A stretch of 64,000 bases of DNA from an uncultured Cyclobacteriaceae bacterium. GTDB lineage: Bacteria > Bacteroidota > Bacteroidia > Cytophagales > Cyclobacteriaceae. The stretch covers positions 1-64,000 of the forward strand of contig CAJQKV010000025.1 in NCBI GenBank assembly GCA_905479015.1. The letters run 5' to 3'. The notes beneath the pieces were generated by a model. It saw only the letters and a program-made list of their open reading frames with translations, made no database searches and was not told the origin of the DNA. The stretch's first letter is position 1; each line of letters starts with the position of its first letter. Below are positions 35,196 to 42,906 of the stretch, in pieces. The translations under genes were made by a program, and so were the position numbers.

Positions 35196-36035
35196 ATGTA
35201 TCACTTACTATCTAAAATCATACTCATTGGCTTGTTATCTTCTTCTTTCAATAATGTGTTTTCTCAAACAGACACACTAAAAAAAGACCAGGTCGTTATC
35301 ATTAAAATGAAAAATGGCGATGAATACAAAGGAGTCCTATCAAAAAAAGACAATGGGAAAATCCTCTTAAAAACGATAAATGGTGAATTTAATTTGATTG
35401 CCTTAAATGTACGTTCAATAGTGAACCATGATTATGTGGGAAAATTTGAATTTGCTAATCCGCATGATACGAGATATTTTTTCGGGCCAACCGGCATCCC
35501 CATAAAAAAAGGGAAGGGGTATTATCAAAACATACTAGTTACCACAAACTTTTTCAATTATGGCATCACGGAAAACATATCAATTGGCGGTGGTTTTGAG
35601 TTTATTTCAACGGTTCTCGGCTCTCCAATTTGGTTTCTTACCCCTAAAGTAGGATTTGATATTTCAGAAAATATTCATGTTGGTGGAGGATTTATCATGG
35701 CAGGCTTTGCTGATGAAGGAACCGCAACTTTGGGGTATGGGGTTTTTACCTTAGGACAATCTGAGACAAACCTGTCTATAGGAGCAGGCTATGGCCTCAT
35801 AGATCGGGAATTATCGGATTATCCCGCCATAATGATCTCCGGAACTCATAGAATCAGCAAAAGTATTGCACTGCTCTCAGAGAACTATGTGATTCCAAAT
35901 AGCTTTTATTTTGGTATTCATGGCATTAGAATTCTCTCCAAGAAAAATTCTTTTGACATTGGAGCGATCGTTATCCCTGAAATCAGAGTAGTTATCCCTG
36001 CTTTGCCATATGTTGGCTATGTCAGAGTATTCTAA
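35196..36035 (+). CDS. Outer-membrane beta-barrel-like protein
   Basis: 279 residues from ATG 35196, chosen because a signal peptide follows at once (MYHLLSKIILIGLLSSSFNN, cut after FSQ). Residues 30-75 form an Sm-like or SH3-like beta stretch (KMKNGDEYKGVLSKKDNGKI). The rest is an alternating Gly/aromatic pattern (NFFNYGITENISIGGGFEF, VGFDISENIHVGGGFIMAG) of membrane beta-strands, ending YVGYVRVF with a terminal Phe. Proteins with this short polar domain plus barrel are common in Bacteroidota and lack a known function. Confidence 0.7.
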   Translation: MYHLLSKIILIGLLSSSFNNVFSQTDTLKKDQVVIIKMKNGDEYKGVLSKKDNGKILLKTINGEFNLIALNVRSIVNHDYVGKFEFANPHDTRYFFGPTGIPIKKGKGYYQNILVTTNFFNYGITENISIGGGFEFISTVLGSPIWFLTPKVGFDISENIHVGGGFIMAGFADEGTATLGYGVFTLGQSETNLSIGAGYGLIDRELSDYPAIMISGTHRISKSIALLSENYVIPNSFYFGIHGIRILSKKNSFDIGAIVIPEIRVVIPALPYVGYVRVF

Positions 36036-36633
36036 TCATAAACGATTACCAATAAAAAACAGACGGCATTAAAGCGCTCGCTGATTTATGCCTTGACGCA
36101 TATAATCCCAATCCCTTCTAGACTAGCTTATGGTTATTTATTAACCTTGATTGGTTTCAGTATTATTTTTCTCAAAAAATAAAAACTTTGCAAAGCAATA
36201 TCACAAACACTGCCACAATCAAGCAAAAATCAAATCTTTAGAAAAACCGAAATTAGCTTGAGCTGAAAAAGCCCAGCAGTATAATTTCAACACTATTTTC
36301 TTCTTTATCAAGAAGAAACTGAAAAATAATCGACGAGACTCAATAATCAGAACAATTAAACCAAATAGTAAACGCAGATCTTTTTATTGGGGAAAAAATA
36401 CAAAAAATTAGTGTTTATTTATCCACAACTATTCATACAGTAAAACCGATTTTAGAAATAAGAAAAAAATAATTCAAAACGATGCTGCCTAAATTTCTCT
36501 TCATTTTTAGTCTAATTACATGGGTGTCATTTAATGTATGAGTACCGATGAGGCCCTTAAAATGGGTGCCGTGGATCTTACTCCTATCCATGTGTGTTGG
36601 ATTCTTGATCGAGAAGACCGAGCTGATCTTTAA
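36036..36633. other. 600-base AT-rich stretch
   Basis: No supported gene. A 37-codon hydrophobic frame from 36549 (MRPLKWVPWILLLSMCVGFL) overlaps the SDR remnant and is noted without a call. Confidence 0.4.
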
Positions 36634-36939
36634 ATTATTAGAATTGTTGAACCGAGAATGATTGCTGCAGATTTTAGAGGTCGTTCAATTGATTTTCAAA
36701 CTAGAGAAATTGCCGATTATCAACCAATTATTGGAGCATTAATGAAACAATGGCAAAACCCTGAAAATGCCAATTCACCAGCGGTTTTGGTTGCGGATGT
36801 AATTTATACCGCCGTAACTGATGATAGTGAACAACTAAGATATAGCGTGAGCGATGAGGCAAAATTCTTGCTAGACAGTAGAAAAAAGCGGTTTGATGAT
36901 GAGTCCATTTCTATGATAAAAAATCAAATAGGACAATGA
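36634..36939 (+). pseudogene. C-terminal remnant of a short-chain dehydrogenase (SDR)
   Basis: After a TAA at 36631 the frame reads IIRIVEPRMIAADFRGRSID, where SDR proteins have 'V-x-P-G-x-I/M-x-T-x-F', and continues AVLVADVIYTAVTDDSEQLR, YSVSDEAKFLL to the end. The Rossmann nucleotide-binding half and the YxxxK site are absent. The ATG at 36658 would give 93 residues, too short to be an enzyme. The remnant ends 15 bases before a palindromic element, matching the pattern of the hydrolase fragment at 31663. Confidence 0.75.
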
Positions 36940-36953
36940 AACGGTAGTTCACC

Positions 36954-37070
36954 CTATGTATAAGCACTAGCGGTTTGAGTACCCTCTCAAGTCGTTTTTG
37001 TATTTAATTAAGTATCTTGTTTTCCAAACAATTAGTGCATATAAATCCGCTACTGCTCTTGTGCTGACCC
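36954..37070. repeat. Palindromic element, family A, copy 1
   Basis: The left end is TATAAGCACTAGCGGTTT and the right end CCGCTACTGCTCTTGTGCT, with TAGCGG and CCGCTA as inner inverted core. About 117 bases line up with the element at 42189-42311, including CTAGCGGTTT, TCGTT, AATT, TATCTTG and TACTGCTCTTGTGCT. It lies between the SDR remnant and the MFS gene, 26 bases before the MFS start. Confidence 0.75.
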
Positions 37071-37096
37071 TTAAGTGCAATTGAATAAAACAATGA

Positions 37097-38293
37097 GTGA
37101 AACAGTCTAAGGTAATACTTCCAATAATCGTAATCTCTCAGTTCTGCTGCACCTCACTTTGGTTTGCGGGGAATGGTGTGATGGGTGATTTAATAGTTAA
37201 TTTCCACCTTAAAGACAGTGCTTTAGGCCACTTAACCTCAGCGGTACAATTTGGTTTTATTTTAGGTACACTGATCTTCGCTATTTTTACTATTGCTGAC
37301 CGTTTTTCGCCGTCAAAAGTCTTTTTAACCTGTGCTTTACTCGGCTCCTTATTCAATGCCGGGGTGATATGGGAAGGAAACAGTTTAGCAAGTATCACTT
37401 CACTTCGTTTTATTACCGGCTTCTTTTTGGCCGGTATATACCCAGTAGGGATGAAAATAGCTGCTGACTATTATGAAAAAGGATTAGGGAAATCACTTGG
37501 TTTCTTAGTTGGTGCATTGGTCGTTGGCACTGCCTTTCCCCATTTAGCGAAGGAAATGACGAGCGCTTTTCCATGGAAATCTGTCCTCATATTAACTTCA
37601 TCTCTTGCGGTGATAGGGGGTCTATTAATGTTTATAATGGTGTCTGATGGCCCTTACCGAAAATCTGGAAACAAGTTAGATAAATCGGCCTTTCTAGGTG
37701 TCTTTAAAAATCACGAATTTCGTTCTGCCGCCTTCGGTTATTTTGGTCATATGTGGGAGTTGTATGCCTTTTGGGCATTTGTCCCGATCATATTAAAGAC
37801 ATATAGCATGGGACATCCTGAAGCTACATTTAATATTCCGTTATTGTCATTCCTGATTATAGGAATAGGAGGATTGGCCTGTGTCCTCGCGGGATATCTC
37901 GCACAAATATTAGGAACTAAACGAATAGCATTTATAATACTTCTCTTATCTTGCTGCTGCTGCCTTATCTCTCCTTTGATGTTCATGACTGAATCTGAAA
38001 GCTTATTTATTGGGTTTCTTTTTTTATGGGGCATGGTTGTTATTGCAGACTCCCCTCTTTTCTCAACGCTAGTCGCTCAAAATGCAGCAGCAGAAATAAA
38101 AGGGACCGCACTTACCATTGTGACTTGTATTGGTTTCTCAATAACAATAATTAGTATCCAGCTTCTCAATGTCTTGCAGGCGACAATGAACCCAATATAT
38201 ATTTATACAACATTGGCATTAGGCCCAATAATAGGTTTGATTGTATTGTCCGAAAAGAACAAACAGCACCTAACAAAACCTAAACTGCATTGA
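37097..38293 (+). CDS. MFS transporter
   Basis: 398 residues with 12 membrane helices, the full MFS size. The first loop region contains FHLKDSALGHLTSAVQFGFI and RFSPSKVFLTCALLG, and a second-helix-like RFITGFFLAGIYPVGMKIAA is typical of family members. The start is GTG 37097; an ATG four bases earlier is out of frame and meets a stop within six codons. The substrate is unknown. It sits between a family A palindrome and a short hairpin repeat, as a single-gene unit. Confidence 0.8.
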   Translation: MKQSKVILPIIVISQFCCTSLWFAGNGVMGDLIVNFHLKDSALGHLTSAVQFGFILGTLIFAIFTIADRFSPSKVFLTCALLGSLFNAGVIWEGNSLASITSLRFITGFFLAGIYPVGMKIAADYYEKGLGKSLGFLVGALVVGTAFPHLAKEMTSAFPWKSVLILTSSLAVIGGLLMFIMVSDGPYRKSGNKLDKSAFLGVFKNHEFRSAAFGYFGHMWELYAFWAFVPIILKTYSMGHPEATFNIPLLSFLIIGIGGLACVLAGYLAQILGTKRIAFIILLLSCCCCLISPLMFMTESESLFIGFLFLWGMVVIADSPLFSTLVAQNAAAEIKGTALTIVTCIGFSITIISIQLLNVLQATMNPIYIYTTLALGPIIGLIVLSEKNKQHLTKPKLH

Positions 38294-38570
38294 AATGCCG
38301 TTTAATCAACACGCTGCCAATAATTTGAAAAAAAGAGTTTACAAATGAACCTATTGAGCACCCTATTATTTCTTGTTCCATTTTTAGACTTCGGTTAAAC
38401 TGACCCCCCCCTCAAAAATCTAATTCATCTCAATTTATTGGCACTTCAAGCCATACACGACCTTGTTCATGACATTCCTCTTTTTTCGTGCTTACCTTTG
38501 ATATAATTTAACAAGGCGCTTCTTGATGATTTTTTCTTGCCCGTGCTTAGGTAATTTAAACTCATCATGA

Positions 38571-38612
38571 GATAAGGGAAATAAACGTAATACGTCTATT
38601 CCCTCGTTGTTG
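38571..38612 (+). repeat. Short attC-like hairpin repeat, copy 2
   Basis: GGGAAATAAACGT pairs with ACGTCTATTCCC around AAT, followed by CTCGTTGTTG. Twenty-six of about 33 bases match the copy at 30764-30802. Differences in one arm are partly matched in the other. It lies about 43 bases before the start of the alpha/beta hydrolase gene. Confidence 0.6.
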
Positions 38613-38654
38613 TCATAAGCTATGTATCTTAACGAACATAAAAAATATAATATC

Positions 38655-39569
38655 ATGAGTAAATCCTTTTTCCTTAGTATTTATCTGTTAATTATTATTA
38701 ATACGTGTTTTAGTCAAGAAACCAAGCCTCTCTGGTCGGGGAAAATTCCTAATCATCAAGAAACTGATGAAGTTGAAACTCAAAAAAATGGAGATATATT
38801 ATGGATAGAAAATGTACAGAAACCAATCCTTGAAATTTACCTCCCAACAAAAAGAAGTGCAACGGGAAAGGGAATTGTGATATGTCCAGGAGGAGGATAT
38901 CGAGGTTTAGCATATGATTGGGAAGGAACTGACATTGCAAAATGGTTGAATTCTAAGGGAATTGCAGCATTTGTATTAAAATACAGATTGCCAAAATCTA
39001 AATCTATAATTTTGGGTCGTAAAGCTCCATTACAAGACGCCCAAAGAGCTATAAGGCTAGTAAGGTATCATTCTGAAAAATGGAATGTAACCAAGGACCA
39101 AATAGGGATTATGGGTTTCTCTGCTGGTGGTCACTTAGCCTCCACATTGGGAACTCATTACAATGATGGTGAAAATTTTTTACCCAGCACTATTGACTCT
39201 TTGAGTGCACGACCTGATTTTATGGTCTTGATATATCCGGTAATTACAATGAAGTCTTCCTATACCCACGAAGGATCAAGAAATAACTTGTTAGGCGAAA
39301 ATCCAGAACAGGAATTAATTAATTTTTATTCAAATGAGTTACATGTTAATAAAAATACTCCTCCGACCTTTATTGTTCACGCAAGCGATGATGATGCGGT
39401 TTCTGTAATGAATAGCATGCTATTTTATCAAGCCTTAGAAAAGGAAAAAGTGTATTCGGAAATGCACATTTATCCAAAGGGAGGACATGGATTTGCTCTT
39501 GCGATTGGACAAGGCCACTTGGGAACTTGGAATGATCGCCTTTCTGAATGGATAGATAGTTTAAAGTAA
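38655..39569 (+). CDS. Secreted alpha/beta hydrolase (acetyl-esterase/xylanase-type)
   Basis: 304 residues from ATG 38655, with a signal peptide (MSKSFFLSIYLLIIINTCFS, then Q-E). The oxyanion segment is CPGGGYRGLAYDWEG, the nucleophile elbow is IMGFSAGGHLAS with the catalytic Ser, the acid is in HASDDDAVSV and the His in KGGHGFAL. This is the BD-FAE/esterase-like set often annotated as acetyl xylan esterase in Bacteroidota. It probably removes acetyl groups from plant or algal polysaccharide pieces in the periplasm. Low GC; flanked by a hairpin repeat and a long palindrome. Confidence 0.85.
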   Translation: MSKSFFLSIYLLIIINTCFSQETKPLWSGKIPNHQETDEVETQKNGDILWIENVQKPILEIYLPTKRSATGKGIVICPGGGYRGLAYDWEGTDIAKWLNSKGIAAFVLKYRLPKSKSIILGRKAPLQDAQRAIRLVRYHSEKWNVTKDQIGIMGFSAGGHLASTLGTHYNDGENFLPSTIDSLSARPDFMVLIYPVITMKSSYTHEGSRNNLLGENPEQELINFYSNELHVNKNTPPTFIVHASDDDAVSVMNSMLFYQALEKEKVYSEMHIYPKGGHGFALAIGQGHLGTWNDRLSEWIDSLK

Positions 39570-39585
39570 TACGACATAAAACATA

Positions 39586-39710
39586 CGACAATGTATAAAA
39601 ATAATAGCCGGAATAGCTGTAAATTCAAAGGTCGTAGCCCACTTCAGCTTTCTTGTAAATTGACAGTAATGAAGCCCGCATTCGGCTACTATTCTTATAC
39701 TAAGTGTTAT
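39586..39710. repeat. Palindromic element, family C
   Basis: TATAAAAATAATAGCCG on the left and CGGCTACTATTCTTATA on the right form a 17-base inverted repeat with two mismatches; the outer edges are ACAATG and GTGTTAT. The inner part has a smaller imperfect repeat. The arm wording (TATAA-n-TAGC-G / C-GCTACT-n-CTTATA) parallels family A, so the families appear related. It lies 16 bases after the alpha/beta hydrolase stop. Confidence 0.7.
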
Positions 39711-39784
39711 TCTTTTTCCAATATTTATATATAATATATTTTATTTTATTCATTAACTTGACCGTCATAAGCAAGACGTTATAA

Positions 39785-41485
39785 ATGGCAAATTTTAATA
39801 TTGACGCAAAAAAGGAAAAGGTCTATGACGCCATCGTTATCGGCTCTGGTATCAGCGGTGGCTGGGCTGCAAAGGAACTCTGTGAAAAGGGTCTAAAAAC
39901 CTTGGTGCTCGAACGGGGAAGAATCGTAGAACATGTGGTGGATTACCCAACGATGAACCTTGATCCGTGGGATATGGAACTCAGAGGCGGACTCACCCCG
40001 GAAGAAAAAGAGAAGCATTACAAAAACATCCGTTCTGGGTGGGTGGGTAAGGATACCGAACATTTCTGGGCAGACGATGCCGCCAATCCATATACCGAGA
40101 CAAAACCTTTTTTGTGGCTGCGAGGCCATCAAATGGGGGGCAGGTCCCTCTTATGGGGAAAGCAAACCTACCGATGGAGCGACCTTGACTTTGAGGCGAA
40201 TGCCAAGGATGGCAATGGGGTAGATTGGCCCATTCGATACAAGGACATTAAGCCTTGGTACACCTATGTTGAAAAGTTTGCGGGTATCAGCGGTGAGGCT
40301 ATGAACCTTCCACAATTACCTGACAGTCATTTTCTGCCGCCTATGGAAATGAACTGTGTGGAAAAGCATATAAAAGGTAGGATAGAAAAGGAATTTTCGG
40401 ACCGCAATATGATTATTGGGCGATGCGCACACCTTACACAGCCACATAACGGCAGGGGACAATGCCAAAATAGAAATAGATGTAGTAGAGGCTGCCCCTA
40501 CGGTGCCTATTTTAGTAGTAATGCCGTTACCCTACCGCCGGCCAATGCCTCTGGAAATCTGACCATTCGGCCATATTCTATCGTGCAATCGTTGATTTAT
40601 GATGAGGCGAAAGAGAAGGTAACCGGTGTAAGAATCATCGATTCGGAGACAAACGAAGCAATAGAATACTCCTCAAAAATCATTTTTGTAAATGCCTCTA
40701 CGTTAAGTACAACGCAGATTTTATTGAATTCAAAGTCGAGCCGATTCGAAAACGGATTAGGAAACGATAGTGGTGAACTTGGGCACAATTTAATGGACCA
40801 TACTTATAGGGTAGGTGCCATGGGCAAGATAGCAGGTTTCGACGATAAATATTATAAAGGCAGAAGACCCAATGGTATCTACATTCCTAGGTATGTGAAT
40901 ATTGATGAAAATAGTAAATCGGACAAATTCGTACGCGGTTTCGGTTTTCAGGGGGAAGGGTTCCGGGGCGGCAATCCTGCCAATATCGAATCTTTCGGTG
41001 CAGATTATAAGGATAGTATCTTAAAACCAGGTCCCTGGGAGTTTTTCATTACCGGCTTCGCCGAGTGTTTACCCTACCATGATAACCAAGTAACCTTAAA
41101 TGGTGATGTTTTGGATAAATGGGGGCAGCCTACTTTGTCCATTGATGCTGAGTTCAAGGCAAATGAAAAAGCTTTGAATAAACAAATACAGGAAGATGCA
41201 GTAGAAATGCTTCAAAAAGTGGGCTTAAAAGATATTCTCGGTTTTGATAAGGAGCATCCACCCGGTTATGGCGTACATGAAATGGGAACGGCACGTATGG
41301 GCCGGGATCCAAAAACATCCGTATTGAATGACTTCAATCAGGTACATGCGGCCAAGAACGTATTCGTAACCGACGGTGCCTGTATGACCTCCTCATCTTG
41401 TGTGAACCCCTCATTGACGTATATGGCACTTACCGCTAGGGCAGCGAACCACGCCGTTTCCGAATTGAAAAAATTAAACTTCTAA
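39785..41485 (+). CDS. GMC family oxidoreductase (sugar dehydrogenase catalytic subunit)
   Basis: 566 residues. The FAD-binding start is AIVIGSGISGGWAAKEL with LVLERG. The GMC C-terminal domain has GYGVHEMGTARMG and the final NPSLTYMALTARAANHAV. Four Cys are clustered in CQNRNRCSRGCPYGA, as in membrane-linked GMC dehydrogenases of the glucoside 3-dehydrogenase type. It likely oxidises a sugar, passing electrons to the respiratory chain together with the small subunit encoded three bases downstream. A 3-keto-glycoside hydrolase remnant is found 8 kb away. There is no signal peptide, so export would depend on the Tat signal of the partner. Confidence 0.9.
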   Translation: MANFNIDAKKEKVYDAIVIGSGISGGWAAKELCEKGLKTLVLERGRIVEHVVDYPTMNLDPWDMELRGGLTPEEKEKHYKNIRSGWVGKDTEHFWADDAANPYTETKPFLWLRGHQMGGRSLLWGKQTYRWSDLDFEANAKDGNGVDWPIRYKDIKPWYTYVEKFAGISGEAMNLPQLPDSHFLPPMEMNCVEKHIKGRIEKEFSDRNMIIGRCAHLTQPHNGRGQCQNRNRCSRGCPYGAYFSSNAVTLPPANASGNLTIRPYSIVQSLIYDEAKEKVTGVRIIDSETNEAIEYSSKIIFVNASTLSTTQILLNSKSSRFENGLGNDSGELGHNLMDHTYRVGAMGKIAGFDDKYYKGRRPNGIYIPRYVNIDENSKSDKFVRGFGFQGEGFRGGNPANIESFGADYKDSILKPGPWEFFITGFAECLPYHDNQVTLNGDVLDKWGQPTLSIDAEFKANEKALNKQIQEDAVEMLQKVGLKDILGFDKEHPPGYGVHEMGTARMGRDPKTSVLNDFNQVHAAKNVFVTDGACMTSSSCVNPSLTYMALTARAANHAVSELKKLNF

Positions 41486-41488
41486 GTT

Positions 41489-42082
41489 ATGGAGAGAAGA
41501 AAAGCATTACAACGAACAGGGCTATTGGCGGGAGCTGCCGTAATAATGCCTTCTTTATTATCCCTATTTCAATCGTGTAAAACGGAAAGCCGGTTAGACT
41601 GGCAACCTGCGTTTTTAAAAGAGGAAGAAGTCAAAACCATATCTGCTTTGTTAGATATGATACTTCCACGTACCGAAACACCAGGGGCATTAGATGTAAA
41701 GGCGGATATGTTTATCGACAAGGTATTCGCAGAGACCTATGATATAACAGGGCAGAAAAACATTCGGGCCGAAATCGCCACATTTAACGCTGATTGCAAA
41801 AAGAACTTCGGGGCCATATTTACAGATTTGAACGAAGCCGATCGGACCAAGGTGTTACAGGAAGCCGAAACTACTTCGGAAAAATTCAACCCAGGCATTT
41901 GGGGTGTTTCCCTTGGGAAACAAAAGCCGATCGGGTTTTACAGATCTATGAAATCGATGGCCATTTGGGCCTATTTTACTTCTGAGGAAATGGGTAAAAA
42001 AGTATTAAGCTACGACCCCATTCCGGGTAACTACGACCCATGTAAACCGCTCTCAGGGGTGGGCAATCGCTGGAGTTTATAG
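41489..42082 (+). CDS. Gluconate 2-dehydrogenase subunit 3 family protein (Tat-exported)
   Basis: 197 residues. The start MERRKALQRTGLLAGAAVIM is a Tat signal (RRKALQ) followed by a possible lipobox FQSC. The mature part carries ISALLDMILPRTETPGALDV and FIDKVFAE, the signature of subunit 3 proteins. It accompanies GMC dehydrogenases, serving export and assembly. The gene starts three bases after its partner, so the pair is one operon. In most Bacteroidota the subunit 3 gene comes first; here the order is reversed. Confidence 0.9.
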   Translation: MERRKALQRTGLLAGAAVIMPSLLSLFQSCKTESRLDWQPAFLKEEEVKTISALLDMILPRTETPGALDVKADMFIDKVFAETYDITGQKNIRAEIATFNADCKKNFGAIFTDLNEADRTKVLQEAETTSEKFNPGIWGVSLGKQKPIGFYRSMKSMAIWAYFTSEEMGKKVLSYDPIPGNYDPCKPLSGVGNRWSL

Positions 42083-42188
42083 TCGCCGCCTGATCAAATG
42101 AAGGTTAACCATATCTACTTCCTTGATGACGCTTTCTTCCTATTTAAAATTTGATGTTGGATTCCGTCCATAAGATAAAAAAGGGACG

Positions 42189-42311
42189 AACAACAAGGTA
42201 TAAAAGCTAGCGGTTTAGATATAGACTCGACTCGTTGTGCTTTCAATTTATTATCTTGGTTTATGAAGGGTAAGAGGGTTTAGTTCCAATACTGCTCTTG
42301 TGCTAACCGTT
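42189..42311. repeat. Palindromic element, family A, copy 2
   Basis: It reads CAACAAGGTATAAAAGCTAGCGGTTT at the left end in two parts (CAACAAGGTATAAAAG and CTAGCGGTTT) and TACTGCTCTTGTGCTAACCG on the right. It aligns over its length with the element at 36954-37070. It follows the GMC dehydrogenase pair by about 100 bases and precedes a small ABM-domain gene. Confidence 0.75.
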
Positions 42312-42446
42312 TGACAAAATCAGATAGATTATGAAAATTAATTTCAACCCATTAAAACCTAACTTTTTCAAGGAATTAACCTCTAAAGTTGCTATCACGC
42401 AGATAGATTAAATCATTTTAAAAGGAACCTCAATACTTAAAGAGAT

Positions 42447-42767
42447 ATGATACTTGAAATGGCCATTTTAAATGTGAAAAAGGGATTAAAAAATGTATTT
42501 GAACAAGACTTTATTGTGGCAAGTAAATATATCAGCTCGATCAACGGATATAACGGGCACACATTACGAAAATGTTTAGAACAAGAAAATAAATATATTT
42601 TATTAGTGGATTGGAAAAATTTAAAAAGTCATCAAATAGGCTTTCGTAAATCAGATGCCTATCTAAAATGGAAAGAATTATTGCCCAATTATTATGCCCC
42701 TTTTCCAACGGTTGAACATTATGAAACGATCTTTCAAAATGAAAAAAAGAACTCAAAAAAGGTGTAA
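42447..42767 (+). CDS. Antibiotic biosynthesis monooxygenase (ABM) domain protein
   Basis: 106 residues; the start may also be the ATG four codons inside (MAILNVKKG). The fold pattern is ILNVKKGLKNVFEQDF, then YISSINGYNGHTLRKC, LLVDWKNLKSHQIGFRKS and a closing TVEHYETI. This is the single-domain ABM/YgiN fold, a dimeric alpha/beta barrel used by small quinol and polyketide oxygenases and by haem-degrading relatives. The substrate is unknown. It is the first gene after a family A palindrome. Confidence 0.7.
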   Translation: MILEMAILNVKKGLKNVFEQDFIVASKYISSINGYNGHTLRKCLEQENKYILLVDWKNLKSHQIGFRKSDAYLKWKELLPNYYAPFPTVEHYETIFQNEKKNSKKV

Positions 42768-42906
42768 AAAAGGCGTTCACTTTTTGGCTCTCTCGAAAAA
42801 TGAAAAAACAACCATAAAAGCGCCAAATAATACGTTCCTTTACTAATGGATGAATCGGCTAAAGTTCAGCCAAAAACAGATTTTAAATGATCGCTTGTGA
42901 TTTAAC

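Noticed and set aside
36549-36662. 37-codon hydrophobic frame
   Set aside because: It overlaps the SDR remnant in another frame and shows no family pattern.
42331-42411. 26-codon frame directly after the family A palindrome (MKINFNPLKPNFFKELTSKV...)
   Set aside because: A faint likeness to the start of TauD-type dioxygenases exists, but it is too short and ends at once; not enough to call even a remnant.
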